From: Streptomyces sp. F001
Lineage (GTDB): Bacteria > Actinomycetota > Actinomycetes > Streptomycetales > Streptomycetaceae
Direction of reading: 5' to 3'
Assembly (NCBI RefSeq): GCF_004187715.1
Contig: NZ_QZWF01000023.1
Span: 23,341-87,340, forward strand
DNA length: 64,000 bases
Within the stretch, counting starts at the first letter, position 1. The number at the start of each line of letters is the position of its first letter. Below are positions 44,632-53,265 of this stretch, in pieces. A model generated the notes under the pieces. It was not told the DNA's origin and made no database searches. It worked only from the letters and a program-made list of their open reading frames with translations. The translations under genes and the position numbers were made by a program.

Positions 44632-45591
44632 TCAGGCAAAGGCCGCGAGCGCCGCGGGGCCGTGCCGGAAGTCGGGGTCGACCTGGGCGGTGAGGTCGTG
44701 GCCGGTGGCGTCGTTGGCCCAGGCGGCGGCGTTGCGCAGGTGGAACTCGACGGCGTGCCGTTGGAAGGTCGCCCAGTCCTTGGGGCGGGCGTCCACCGCG
44801 GCGCGCAGCCGGTCCAGCGCACGGGCGTTGTGCGGCTCCAGCTCGCCGTGCCCGCGGCCCTGCTCCTGGGCTCGGACCCAGGCGGACTGCTCGCAGTGGG
44901 CGACCAGGTCGTCGCCGATGTGCAGCCGGAGGAAGTCGAGGTCGTCCTCGCCGGTGACCTTGTTGCCGACCACGCCGATCGGAATGCCGAACTCGGCGGC
45001 GTGGTCGCGGTACTGGCGGTAGACGGAGACGCTCTTGCGGGTCGGCTCCACCACCAGGAACGTCATGTCGAAGCGGGTGAACAGACCGGAGGCGAAGGCG
45101 TCGGCGCCGGCCGTCATGTCGACGACGACGTACTCGCCGCGGCCGTCCACCAGGTGGTTGAGGTAGAGCTCGACCGCGCCGAGCTTGGAGTGGTAGCAGG
45201 CGACGCCGAGATCCCTCTCGTCGAAGGCGCCGGTCACCATCACCGGGACCTCGCCCACCCGCTGCACGTGCCGGGCGTGGATCTCGTCGTCGCCCAGCAG
45301 CCGCAGCAGCCGTGAGCCGCGTCCCGCCGGGGTCGTCTTGACCATGGCGTCGCGGGAGACGATCCGCGGGTTGGTGCCGCGCAGGTAGTCCTTGATCTCG
45401 CCGGTGTGGGCGCTGAGCGGCGGGGCGGCGAACATCTCCTCCTCGTCGAGGCCGAGGGCGTACGCCAAGTGCTGGTTGATGTCGCCGTCGACGGCGACCA
45501 CGGGCGCCCCCGAACGTGCCAGCCGGCGGGAGAAGAGGGCGGACAGAGTGGTCTTGCCACTGCCGCCCTTGCCGACGAACGCCACACGCAT
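44632..45591 (-). CDS. CooC/MinD-like ATPase
   Basis: A 319-residue P-loop ATPase of the SIMIBI (MinD/CooC/ArsA) class. A deviant Walker A, FVGKGGSGKTTLSALF, starts at residue 5; VAVDGDINQHLAYALGLD and EYVVVDMTAGADAF are the switch regions; VGNKVTGEDDLDFL is the guanine/adenine-specificity segment. CooC inserts nickel into CO dehydrogenase, but no such enzyme is encoded nearby. Adjacent zinc-starvation genes hint at a metal-related role. A possible operator lies just upstream at 45603. Confidence 0.85.
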   Translation of the reverse strand: MRVAFVGKGGSGKTTLSALFSRRLARSGAPVVAVDGDINQHLAYALGLDEEEMFAAPPLSAHTGEIKDYLRGTNPRIVSRDAMVKTTPAGRGSRLLRLLGDDEIHARHVQRVGEVPVMVTGAFDERDLGVACYHSKLGAVELYLNHLVDGRGEYVVVDMTAGADAFASGLFTRFDMTFLVVEPTRKSVSVYRQYRDHAAEFGIPIGVVGNKVTGEDDLDFLRLHIGDDLVAHCEQSAWVRAQEQGRGHGELEPHNARALDRLRAAVDARPKDWATFQRHAVEFHLRNAAAWANDATGHDLTAQVDPDFRHGPAALAAFA

Positions 45592-45602
45592 CGCTAACCG
45601 CT

Positions 45603-45632
45603 CCTATTGGAAATGGATGTCGTCTCCATAGG
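45603..45632 (-). promoter_or_regulatory. Inverted repeat upstream of CooC-like gene
   Basis: Outer arms CCTAT (45603-45607) and ATAGG (45628-45632), inner arms ATGGA (45613-45617) and TCCAT (45625-45629). The core GGAAATGGAT resembles GAAAATGGAT at 48028 upstream of the zinc-free L32 gene. Possibly a shared metal-regulator site. Confidence 0.35.
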
Positions 45633-45718
45633 GTGGAGAGGTCAGGGTGGGGTGTCAAATCGGCAGGCACCCAACTGGCCTGCGAAATAGGCGAGTCGGG
45701 CGCCGTGTGGTCACTCGG

Positions 45719-46546
45719 TCAGGGGAGTCGGAGCAGGTTGATCCGGTACTCCTCCACCTGCGGCAGCCGCTGGGCCTTGAGGCCGCTGAGCATCTCCTGA
45801 TACGCCGCCGGCAGTTCGTCGTACATCGTGGTGGGGAGGCTGGTGAGCGTGTGGGAGGCGAGCAGTCGGGTCCCCGGTCGCCAGTCGGTGAGTTCGGCCG
45901 GATCCGCGCACGACCACTGCATCTTGGCGTCGACCTTGCTGAGCGCGTCGTGCTGGTCCTGGGTGGTGATGATCCCGGGACCGGCGGTGTCCAGGGCGAG
46001 CAGCGCACCGGGGAAGCGCTCGGCGAGCAGGTTGAGGACCTTACGCACCTCCGCCTCGGGCAGGTAGGGCAGTACCGCTTCGGCGGCGAGGAAGAAGGGG
46101 CCGTCCGACTGTGCGGCGACGGAGTCGGCCCATGCCTCGTCCGTCACCGACGCGGCGATCATCGTGCGGCGGGCAGTGTCGGTGAAGAACGTCCGGCGCA
46201 GGTCGATCGCGTCGGGCAGGTCGAGGTCGAACCAGCGGGCGCGGCCGGTGCCGACGCGCTCGTACCGGGTGTTGAGGCCCGTGCCGATCTCGACGACCGT
46301 GCCGTCCGGGTGTTCGGTCAGGAAGTCGGCCACCCACCGGTCGAACAGGCTGGTGCGCAGGACCGTGCCGATGAGGCTCGGTCCGTTGTCGAAGCGGGCG
46401 AAGTCGTAGTCGATCGAGGCCACGATCTCCTCGGCCCGGGCGTCGCGCAGTGCGGCGCCCTTCTTGCGGCTTTCCACCGCGCGTCCGTACAGCGGGATGA
46501 GCAGGGTCTCCTGAACCGTGCCCAGACGTACACCGTGCTCTGTCAT
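45719..46546 (-). CDS. SAM-dependent methyltransferase, LCM (leucine carboxyl methyltransferase-like) family
   Basis: A 275-residue class I methyltransferase of the PPM1/LCM/TcmP type. It shows VQETLLIPLYGRAVESRKK, the SAM motif VVEIGTGLNTRYERV with FDLDLPDAIDLRR, and AAEAVLPYLPEAEVRKVLNLLAERFPG. Members O-methylate carboxyl or hydroxyl groups, often in antibiotic pathways. ATG at 46546 follows GGGAG. It lies between the CooC-like and COG0523 genes, but a terminator separates it from the latter. Confidence 0.88.
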   Translation of the reverse strand: MTEHGVRLGTVQETLLIPLYGRAVESRKKGAALRDARAEEIVASIDYDFARFDNGPSLIGTVLRTSLFDRWVADFLTEHPDGTVVEIGTGLNTRYERVGTGRARWFDLDLPDAIDLRRTFFTDTARRTMIAASVTDEAWADSVAAQSDGPFFLAAEAVLPYLPEAEVRKVLNLLAERFPGALLALDTAGPGIITTQDQHDALSKVDAKMQWSCADPAELTDWRPGTRLLASHTLTSLPTTMYDELPAAYQEMLSGLKAQRLPQVEEYRINLLRLP

Positions 46547-46572
46547 GGCAGTCTCCCGTTTCGGTGTCCGTA

Positions 46573-46615
46573 CCGGGTCGGGCGGTGCCGTGGCTGCGTC
46601 CACCGCCCGACCCGG
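46573..46615 (-). terminator. Hairpin terminator after the COG0523 gene
   Basis: Perfect 15-bp stem, arms 46573-46587 (CCGGGTCGGGCGGTG) and 46601-46615, loop of 13, five bases downstream of the COG0523 stop on the minus strand. It closes the L32-COG0523 operon. Confidence 0.75.
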
Positions 46616-46619
46616 GGTC

Positions 46620-47792
46620 TCAGGTCCCCGCCATGGCGGGGGAGTGCTCGTGGTCGCAGGTGTCGTCGAGGCCGTAGGTGTCCCAGGCGGGGAACGGGTC
46701 GTCGGACGGCGGTTCCTCGCCGTCGTGCATCAGGCACTCGGCCAGTGCGGTGTGCAGGGCGCCGGCCTTCAGCTCCGTACCGATGAAGACCAGTTCCTGA
46801 GCGTACGGGGCCTCCTCGTCGCGTGCGGCGGACGGCTCGAAGCGGGCGACGGAACCGGCCTGCGACCACAGGCCCGTCACCTGCGGGCGGCTCGCCAGGG
46901 TGAAGAAGCCCTTGGAGCGCAGAATCCGCCCGTGGTCGCCGCCGTCCAGCTCCTGGGTCACGAAGGTCCACAACCGCCCGGGATGGAAAGGCAGTTCGGA
47001 GCGGAACACGGTCGAGGAGATGCCGTACTCCTCCGTCTCCGGAACATGGTCCCCGTTGAGCTCCCGGACCCAGCCCGGCGCCTGCTGGGCGCGCTCCAGG
47101 TCGAACAGGCCGGTGTCCAGGACCTGTTGGAGGTCGATCCGGCCGTGGGTGGCGGGGACGACGCGGGCGGCCGGGTTGAGGCGTGCGAGGGTCGCCCGCA
47201 GCCGGTCGGCGGTGGCGGCGTCCACCAGGTCGAGCTTGTTGAGCACGATGACGTCGGCGAACTCGACCTGGTCCATCAGCAGGTCGCTGACGGTGCGCTC
47301 GTCGTCCTCGTACTGGTCCAGGCCGCGTTCGACGAGCTCGTCGCCGCTCGCCAGCTCTGCCAGGAAGTTCGCTGCGTCGACGACGGTGACCATGGTGTCC
47401 AGGCGGGCCAGATCGCCGAGGGTGGCGCCGTCGTCGCGGGCGAACGCGAAGGTGGCGGCCACCGGCATCGGCTCGGAGATGCCGGACGACTCGATCAGCA
47501 GGTGGTCGAAGCGGCCCTCACGGGCCAGCCGGTCGACCTCCTCCAGGAGGTCGTCGCGCAGGGTGCAGCAGATGCACCCGTTGGTCATCTCGACCAGCCG
47601 CTCCTCGGTGCGCGACAGCGCGGCCTCGCCGCCGCGCACCAGCGTGGCATCGATGTTGATCTCGCTCATGTCGTTGACGATCACGGCGACGCGCAGCCCT
47701 TCGCGACTGGCGAGGACGTGGTTGAGCAGCGTGGTCTTGCCCGCTCCGAGGAAACCGGACAGGACGGTGACGGGCAGTCGGCCGTACGGCAT
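46620..47792 (-). CDS. COG0523 (CobW/ZNG1-like) GTP-binding metallochaperone
   Basis: A 390-residue G3E GTPase. The P-loop is SGFLGAGKTTLLNHVL (residue ~11), the metal-binding signature is TNGCICC, followed by ESSGISEPMPV and VLNKLDLVDAA. The C-terminal CobW domain ends in a His/Asp/Cys-rich tail (DTYGLDDTCDHEHSP). Such proteins deliver zinc to client enzymes under zinc starvation (YciC/ZigA/ZNG1). Its start lies 6 bases after the stop of a zinc-independent L32 gene, the usual Zur-controlled pair. Confidence 0.93.
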   Translation of the reverse strand: MPYGRLPVTVLSGFLGAGKTTLLNHVLASREGLRVAVIVNDMSEINIDATLVRGGEAALSRTEERLVEMTNGCICCTLRDDLLEEVDRLAREGRFDHLLIESSGISEPMPVAATFAFARDDGATLGDLARLDTMVTVVDAANFLAELASGDELVERGLDQYEDDERTVSDLLMDQVEFADVIVLNKLDLVDAATADRLRATLARLNPAARVVPATHGRIDLQQVLDTGLFDLERAQQAPGWVRELNGDHVPETEEYGISSTVFRSELPFHPGRLWTFVTQELDGGDHGRILRSKGFFTLASRPQVTGLWSQAGSVARFEPSAARDEEAPYAQELVFIGTELKAGALHTALAECLMHDGEEPPSDDPFPAWDTYGLDDTCDHEHSPAMAGT

Positions 47793-47798
47793 CCTCGC

Positions 47799-47969
47799 TC
47801 AGCCCTCGGGGCGCAGCAGCCCGCGCTCGTACGCCTTGACCAGGTTCTGCGGTACGAGGTGGCTGACGCCCTCGATCGTGACCGGCACGAGCTGCGGCGT
47901 GCTCGCCTTCCACTGGGCGCGGCGGTGGCGGGTGTTGCTGCGGGACATCTTCCGCTTGGGGACGGCCAT
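47799..47969 (-). CDS. rpmF: 50S ribosomal protein L32, cysteine-free (zinc-independent) paralogue
   Basis: A 56-residue L32: MAVPKRKMSRSNTRHRRAQW at the N-terminus and LVPQNLVKAYERGLLRPEG at the end. No cysteine is present, whereas the zinc-binding form has four. Cysteine-free ribosomal paralogues replace zinc proteins in low zinc and are controlled by Zur (family knowledge). It precedes the COG0523 metallochaperone gene by 6 bases. Confidence 0.95.
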   Translation of the reverse strand: MAVPKRKMSRSNTRHRRAQWKASTPQLVPVTIEGVSHLVPQNLVKAYERGLLRPEG

Positions 47970-48024
47970 CGGGATCCTTCCTGGGTGCGTTCGTGACTCC
48001 CCGGGGGGAGTGACACAGACGCTA

Positions 48025-48046
48025 CATGAAAATGGATCCCATTACT
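48025..48046 (-). promoter_or_regulatory. Zur-box-like sequence upstream of rpmF
   Basis: CATGAAAATGGATCCCATTACT contains the arms AATGG (48031-48035) and CCATT (48039-48043), and TGAAAAT at its left end, as in actinobacterial Zur boxes. It lies 56-77 bases upstream of the L32 ATG, in a promoter-like position. Match judged by eye. Confidence 0.45.
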
Positions 48047-48094
48047 AAGTGGGTCGGGCTCCTGTCGGCGGGGTCGGCCGGTCGGGCAAGTCGG

Positions 48095-48448
48095 CTAACA
48101 GGGCCCGCTGTCCGGCAGGTGCTTCTCCGCCCAGTCCCCGAGTTCCTTGAGGGCGGGTTCCAGGGCGGCCCCGGATTCGGTCAGCCGGTAGGAGACCCGC
48201 AGTGGCGGGCCCTCCTCCACCTCGCGCACGACGAGTCCCGCGGCGCCGAGCTCGGTGAGCCGGTCGGAGAGCATGCGCTCGCTGATCCCGGGGATCGCCC
48301 GGCGCAGGTCGGCGAAGTGGGCCGGCTGTTCGACGAGCACGGCCACGATCGGGCCGGTCCAGCGCTTTCCGAGCAACTGGAAGACGCGGGTGATGCCGCT
48401 GTCCACCCGCTTGCATGCCTCGGTGTCATGGCTCTGCTCGACTGTCAT
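48095..48448 (-). CDS. HxlR-family transcriptional regulator
   Basis: A 117-residue winged-helix protein: ACKRVDSGITRVFQLLGKRWTGPIVAVL, FADLRRAIPGISERMLSDRLTELGAAGLV, YRLTESGAALEPALKELGDWAEKH. HxlR proteins respond to electrophiles or redox signals. ATG at 48448 with GAAGG upstream is preferred; the frame extends to 48496. It is divergent from the azoreductase gene, a common regulator-target pair. Confidence 0.9.
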   Translation of the reverse strand: MTVEQSHDTEACKRVDSGITRVFQLLGKRWTGPIVAVLVEQPAHFADLRRAIPGISERMLSDRLTELGAAGLVVREVEEGPPLRVSYRLTESGAALEPALKELGDWAEKHLPDSGPC

Positions 48449-48592
48449 GCCTTCAGGGTACTGTGCCGCCGTGCGGGGATGAAAAAAAGTAAGCACCTGT
48501 GTTATTCATAGTCCCGCACCAAGAATTAGCACGGCGGGTGCCCTGCCACCCCGCGGGCGCCGGCCGGTTCACTGCTCATGGGAGATTTCCTG

Positions 48593-49243
48593 ATGGCCAC
48601 GTTGCTGCACATCGACTCGTCCGTGTTCCCCGCGTCCGCCTCCGCGTCCCGGGCCGTCACGGAGACCTTCCGCAAGGCCTGGGAGGAGCAGCACCCGGAG
48701 GGCACGGTGATCTACCGCGACCTCTCCACCCACCCCGTCCCGCACATCACCGCCGACGCCCACACGGCAGGCTTCGCCGCTCCGGACGCGCACACGCCCG
48801 AGCAGGCGGCCGCCTTCGCCGAGCGGGTGAAGCTGATGGAGGAGCTGGAGCGGGCGGACGCGGTGCTGATCGGCGCCCCGATGTACAACTACTCGATCCC
48901 GTCCACCCTCAAGGCATGGCTGGACAACGTGATCCTCCACGGCCGCACCATGGGCGAGAACCCCTCTGCCAAGGGCACCCCGGTCACCGTCGTGGCCAGC
49001 CGCGGCGGCTCCTACGCGCCGGGCACTCCGAGGGAGGGCTACGAGTACGTGCAGAACTACCTGACGGCGACCCTCGCCGACATGCTCGCGCTCGACGTGG
49101 ACTTCATCGTCCCGGAACTCACCATGGCCCCGCACAACCCGGCCATGGCCGAACTGGTGCCGCTCTTCGAGGCCTCCCGCGAGCGCGCTCTCGAGGAAGC
49201 GGCCACCAAGGCCAAGACCCTCGCCGAACGCCTCGCCGCGTAA
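48593..49243 (+). CDS. azoR: FMN-dependent NADH-azoreductase (AzoR/AcpD family)
   Basis: A 216-residue flavodoxin-like reductase: ATLLHIDSSVFPASASASRAVTETF for FMN phosphate, GAPMYNYSIPSTLKAWLDNV and VASRGGSYAPGTPREG. It reduces quinones and azo compounds with NADH by two electrons. ATG at 48593 follows GGGAG; an ATG at 48578 overlaps that site. Divergent from the HxlR regulator, which probably controls it. Confidence 0.92.
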   Translation: MATLLHIDSSVFPASASASRAVTETFRKAWEEQHPEGTVIYRDLSTHPVPHITADAHTAGFAAPDAHTPEQAAAFAERVKLMEELERADAVLIGAPMYNYSIPSTLKAWLDNVILHGRTMGENPSAKGTPVTVVASRGGSYAPGTPREGYEYVQNYLTATLADMLALDVDFIVPELTMAPHNPAMAELVPLFEASRERALEEAATKAKTLAERLAA

Positions 49244-49259
49244 GGCTGAACGGTCTGGT

Positions 49260-49307
49260 GACGGCGCCCGGAGCCCGCGCGGTGTCGCTGCGGGTGTCCC
49301 GGGCGTC
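49260..49307. terminator. Imperfect hairpin between azoreductase and NUDIX-like genes
   Basis: Arms GACGGCGCCCGGAGCCCGC and GCGGGTGTCCCGGGCGTC pair with small bulges. Position between convergent genes supports a terminator. Confidence 0.4.
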
Positions 49308-49309
49308 GT

Positions 49310-49846
49310 TCAGAACGCGAGACCGATGTGGGCGAGTGCCTGCTTGAGGAGTACGCCGTGACCGCCCGGCATCTCGCTCTGCACCGCCGGGGAGGCCGCC
49401 TCCTGGGGGCTGAACCACACCAGGTCCAGGGCGTCCTGACGCGGACGGCAGTCGCCGGTCACCGGGACCACGTAGGCGAGGGACACGGCATGCTGACGCG
49501 GGTCGTGGTACGGCGTGATGCCCTGGGTCGGGAAGTACTCGGCGACCGTGAACGGCTGCAGGGAGGCCGGGACCCGGGGGAGTGCCACGGGGCCGAGGTC
49601 CTTCTCCAGGTGGCGCAGCAGGGCGTCGCGGACACGTTCGTGGTGCAGCACCCGGCCGGAGACCAGGGTGCGGCTGACCGTTCCGTCCGGTCCGATGCGC
49701 AGCAGCAGGCCGATGCTGGTGACTTCACCGCTGTCGTCGACGCGCACAGGCACCGCCTCGACGTACAGGATCGGCATGCGGGCGCGCGCCATCTCGAGCT
49801 CGTCGGTCGTCAGCCAACCGGGCGTGGTTTCGGTCATGTCAGACAT
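49310..49846 (-). CDS. NUDIX-hydrolase-like protein (DUF4916 type)
   Basis: A 178-residue protein: WLTTDELEMARARMPILYVEAVPVRVDDSGEV, then GRVLHHERVRDALLRHLEKDLG, which resembles a degenerate NUDIX box, and ITPYHDPRQHAVSLAYVVPV. Some usual NUDIX Glu residues are missing, so diphosphatase activity is unsure. An ATG three codons downstream is an alternative start. Convergent with azoreductase; 15 bases before it begins the stop of the amidohydrolase gene. Confidence 0.75.
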   Translation of the reverse strand: MSDMTETTPGWLTTDELEMARARMPILYVEAVPVRVDDSGEVTSIGLLLRIGPDGTVSRTLVSGRVLHHERVRDALLRHLEKDLGPVALPRVPASLQPFTVAEYFPTQGITPYHDPRQHAVSLAYVVPVTGDCRPRQDALDLVWFSPQEAASPAVQSEMPGGHGVLLKQALAHIGLAF

Positions 49847-49861
49847 TGCTTGATCATACTT

Positions 49862-51007
49862 TCAGGTGTCGTCGGAAAACCGGTAGACCCGGAGGGCGTT
49901 GTCCCGCCCCGCCCACTGTGCGATCCGCAGTGCGTCGGGCAGGCTCAGCTCGTCGGCGGCCACCCGTTCCCGCAGCAGTCCGGCGAGCCCCTGCCGGAAG
50001 GCCAGCGCCCCCAGCAGGAAGAACTCGGCCACACCGTAGGCGTCGGAGCTGTACAGCAGTTTGCGGAACGGGGTGATCTCCATCGCCTCGGCCAGGACTG
50101 CCCGGGCCCGGCCGGGACCGACGTAGTGCAGGGTGAGGCCGACGTCGAGGTACACCTGCTCGAACACGGCCGAAAGGTAGGCGGCCTGGCGCTGGTACGG
50201 CCAGCAGTGCAGGAGCAGGACCGGGACCGTGCCGGCGGTCAGGTGGAGCCAGTCGGTCAGGTGGGTGGGGTCCGCGCGGTCCAGCCGGATGTCGTTGTCC
50301 CCGAAACCGGTGTGCAGCTGGAGGGGGAGGCCGAGCTCGACGGCCGTCCACAGCAGGTGCCGTACGAGGACGGGGTCGTCCAGTCGCCCACCCCCTGTCG
50401 TCGACCAGCGCCGGGCCGCCTCGGTGACCTCCTCGGCCGTGGGTCGCGCCGGGTCCAGGTCGAAGCCCGTGCGGTACGCGGCCACCGACTTCACCGCCAC
50501 CACGCCCGGCCGCCCCACCGCCTCCCACATGGCCGCCCGGAACGTCTCGGCGTACTCGTCCGGCTCGACGCCCGCCACCGCGACCGCCTCGGCGACGCTC
50601 TCCAGCCGTACGACCTCATGCGCGACGGCGCCGCCACCGGCGGCCCCGGCCAGCTCCCCCGGCGTGGTGAGGCCGTCCGGGGCGTACCCGGTGTCGACGC
50701 AGAACACCTCCGTCCCCGCCGCGGACAGGAACCGTCGGTTCACCTCCGCCGCGCCGAGCTCGGTCCGGCGGGCCAGGTAGTCCTCGGCGGGAGTGTGCCG
50801 CGGCAGGTCGAGCAGGGGTGCGCAGTGGCGGCGGACGGCGACGCCGACGGGACTGTCGAAGGGGGACATGCCCGGCCACACCCCGCCCTCGGTGATCAGC
50901 GACTCGAAGCGCCGTGTGGTCACATCCCCGGTGACCACGCCGTGGCAGTGGTGGTCCACCAGGGGCAGCGCGGCGAGCTCCTCCTCGATGGGGCCGGTGT
51001 CATTCAT
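49862..51007 (-). CDS. Amidohydrolase (FluG N-terminal-like)
   Basis: A 381-residue metal-dependent amidohydrolase barrel. Metal ligands: VDHHCHG near residue 17, the Lys region GVVAVKSVAAYR, LQLHTGFGDND, LLLHCWPY and LLYSSDAYG. It is directly preceded by a glutamine-synthetase-like gene with one base between stop and start. In fungi and some bacteria these two domains are fused as FluG. It probably hydrolyses the gamma-glutamyl product of its partner or a related amide (inference). Confidence 0.87.
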   Translation of the reverse strand: MNDTGPIEEELAALPLVDHHCHGVVTGDVTTRRFESLITEGGVWPGMSPFDSPVGVAVRRHCAPLLDLPRHTPAEDYLARRTELGAAEVNRRFLSAAGTEVFCVDTGYAPDGLTTPGELAGAAGGGAVAHEVVRLESVAEAVAVAGVEPDEYAETFRAAMWEAVGRPGVVAVKSVAAYRTGFDLDPARPTAEEVTEAARRWSTTGGGRLDDPVLVRHLLWTAVELGLPLQLHTGFGDNDIRLDRADPTHLTDWLHLTAGTVPVLLLHCWPYQRQAAYLSAVFEQVYLDVGLTLHYVGPGRARAVLAEAMEITPFRKLLYSSDAYGVAEFFLLGALAFRQGLAGLLRERVAADELSLPDALRIAQWAGRDNALRVYRFSDDT

Positions 51008-51008
51008 G

Positions 51009-52412
51009 TCAGTACACCCAGCGGTACGCCGCCGCCACCCCGGCGTCGTCCAGTCCGGCGACGGAGGCGATCTCCCCGCGCCGTACGGCGGTCACCGCAT
51101 CGGCCAGGACCGGTCCCAGCGCGGCCCGCAGCCGCTCGTCCGCGGTGAACTCCGCGACGGCCTCGTCCAGCGACACCGGCAGCCGGCGCACACCCCGGGC
51201 CGCCGCCTCCTCGGCGCCGAGCCGTGCCGGATCCCCGGTGGTCTCCTCGGGCAGCGCCGCGGACGTGGACAGGCCGTCCAGCCCGGCGGCGATGACGCAG
51301 CCGAGCGCCAGATACGGGTTGGCGGCCAGGTCGACGGGCTTCACCTCCAGGTTGGCCGCCTGGTCGCGCAGCCCCGCGGTGCCCGTGATGATCCGCACCG
51401 CGGTCTCCCGGGTCTCCCGGCCCCAGGCGGTGAACACTCCGGCCCACTGGGACGGTCTGAGTCGCAGACAGCTCGCCGGGCTGGGCGCTGTCACCGCCGT
51501 GAGGCCCGGCAGGTGGGCGAGGATCCCGGCCGCGAAGGACTCGGCGTCGGCCGTCATGCCGTACCGGCGGTCGCCGCCGGAGTGCAGGTTGACGCCGTCG
51601 CGCCAGGCGGAGAGGTGGAGGTGGCCGCCGTTGCCGACGCCTTCGGCGGACACGGCCGGGGCGAAGGAGACCCGCAGCCCGTGCCGCCGGGCCACCGCGC
51701 GGATGGTCTGCCGTACCAGCACGCTGCGGTCGGCCGCCGCCACCGGGTCCAGCGCGCCCACCGAGATCTCGAACTGCCCGGCCGCGTACTCGGGATGGAC
51801 CTGGTCGACGTCCACGCCCTGCGCCGCACAGGCCGCCAGCAGATCGGCGGTGCAGTCGCTCAACTCGATCTGCCGGGTGGCGCCGTACGCCGGCCCCGAC
51901 ACCGCCGGGACGAACTCCCCGTCGGGTGCCGAACCCAGCCCCACCGCCCACTCGATCTCGACGGCCGCCCGGAAGGTGATGCCGTGCCGCCGCGCCGCCT
52001 CGGCGACGACCCGGCGCAGGAACGTACGGGTGCAGGCCGGGTGAGGCTCGCCGTCCTGCGTGATCCGGTCCACCGGGGCCCACGCCCAGCCGGGCTGCCC
52101 GGCGAGCACGGTGAGCCGGTCCAGGTCGGGATAGAGACGCAGATCGCCGTCGGGGGAGCCGAGCACGTCGGTGGTGACGATGGAGTCGTTCGCCAGGAAG
52201 GTGTCGAACACCGGCGACATACCGACGCCCCAGGCCGCGGCCGCGGCGAGCCTGGCCGTCGGGATCGTCTTCACCCGAGTGATGCCCGCGGTGTCGACGT
52301 AAGCCAGGACGATCCCGTGCACGCCCCGCCCGGACAGTTCGCCGCTCAGCGCGGTGGCCTGCTCGACGTCGCCGGGACGCCCACCCGGGACGGGGTCGGC
52401 AGGGGTGGTCAT
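51009..52412 (-). CDS. Glutamine synthetase-family protein (FluG C-terminal-like)
   Basis: A 467-residue glutamine-synthetase homologue: beta-grasp part with YVDTAGITRVKTIP, then AAVEIEWAVG and QFEISVGALDPV with metal Glu residues, GNGGHLHLSAW for ATP/metal, LRPSQWAGVFTAWG and NLEVKPVDLAANPYLALGCV. It lacks the length and adenylylation loop of GlnA, so it is more likely a gamma-glutamylamine or aromatic-amine ligase (GlnT/FluG/PuuA type). Paired with the amidohydrolase. Confidence 0.9.
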   Translation of the reverse strand: MTTPADPVPGGRPGDVEQATALSGELSGRGVHGIVLAYVDTAGITRVKTIPTARLAAAAAWGVGMSPVFDTFLANDSIVTTDVLGSPDGDLRLYPDLDRLTVLAGQPGWAWAPVDRITQDGEPHPACTRTFLRRVVAEAARRHGITFRAAVEIEWAVGLGSAPDGEFVPAVSGPAYGATRQIELSDCTADLLAACAAQGVDVDQVHPEYAAGQFEISVGALDPVAAADRSVLVRQTIRAVARRHGLRVSFAPAVSAEGVGNGGHLHLSAWRDGVNLHSGGDRRYGMTADAESFAAGILAHLPGLTAVTAPSPASCLRLRPSQWAGVFTAWGRETRETAVRIITGTAGLRDQAANLEVKPVDLAANPYLALGCVIAAGLDGLSTSAALPEETTGDPARLGAEEAAARGVRRLPVSLDEAVAEFTADERLRAALGPVLADAVTAVRRGEIASVAGLDDAGVAAAYRWVY

Positions 52413-52452
52413 ACGTCCTCCAGGGCTGCCTCGGCGGGGGTGCGGGCCCGGG

Positions 52453-53265
52453 TCAGGGTTTCACGGCCACCGCGCCGAACTGCGGTACCACGACGGGGGC
52501 GTGGAGATCGGATCGCCACTGCGCACACGACACGAGCCCCGGTTCGACCAGCTCGAGGCCGTCGAAGAAGGAGGCGATCTCGGCGCGGCTGCGGGCGGTG
52601 ATCGGCGGGGTGGCGTTCTCGTTCCAGAACTTCATGGCCGGGATCTGGCCCTCGCCGCCCAGTTCGGCCTCGTGGGTGGGGTGCGTCAGGACCAGGAAGC
52701 TGCCGGAGGGGACCGCGGCCATGACGCGGCGCGCGATGTCCCGCGCCTTGTCGGTGTCCAGGACGAAGTTGAGGATGCCCAGCATCATGACCGCGACGGG
52801 ACGCGTGAAGTCCAGTGTGCCCGCGGCCCGTTCGAGGATGGTGTCGGGGTCGTGCACGTCCGCGTCGATGTAGTCGGTGACGCCCTGAGGCATACCGGTC
52901 AGCAGCGTGCGGGCGTGGATCAGCACGATGGGGTCGTTGTCGACGTACACGATCCGCGACTCAGGGGCGATCCGCTGGGCGATCTCGTGGGTGTTGTCCG
53001 CCGTGGGCAGCCCGGTGCCGATGTCCAGGAACTGCCGGACCCCGCGCTCCTCGGCCAGGAACCGCACCGCCCGGCCCAGGAACTCGCGGTCCGCTCGGGC
53101 GATGTCCCGGATCAGCGGGAACATCGACGCGACGTGGTCACCGACCCGGTGGTCGACCTCGTAGTTGTCCTTGCCGCCGATCCAGTAGTTCCAGACCCGC
53201 GCGTTGTGCGCCACAGCGGTGTTCAGCCGTGCCGTACCCTCCGCCGGGGTGGGGGCCTCGCTCAC
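52453..53265 (-). CDS. DUF574/SAV_2177-family SAM-dependent methyltransferase
   Basis: A 270-residue protein of the large Streptomyces-specific family: VWNYWIGGKDNYEVDHRVGD, FLDIGTGLPTADNTHEIAQ (SAM site), VYVDNDPIVLIHARTLL, MMLGILNFV. GTG at 53265 with AGGAGAGG upstream is preferred to the longer frame (53304). Substrates of this family are unknown. Confidence 0.92.
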   Translation of the reverse strand: MSEAPTPAEGTARLNTAVAHNARVWNYWIGGKDNYEVDHRVGDHVASMFPLIRDIARADREFLGRAVRFLAEERGVRQFLDIGTGLPTADNTHEIAQRIAPESRIVYVDNDPIVLIHARTLLTGMPQGVTDYIDADVHDPDTILERAAGTLDFTRPVAVMMLGILNFVLDTDKARDIARRVMAAVPSGSFLVLTHPTHEAELGGEGQIPAMKFWNENATPPITARSRAEIASFFDGLELVEPGLVSCAQWRSDLHAPVVVPQFGAVAVKP

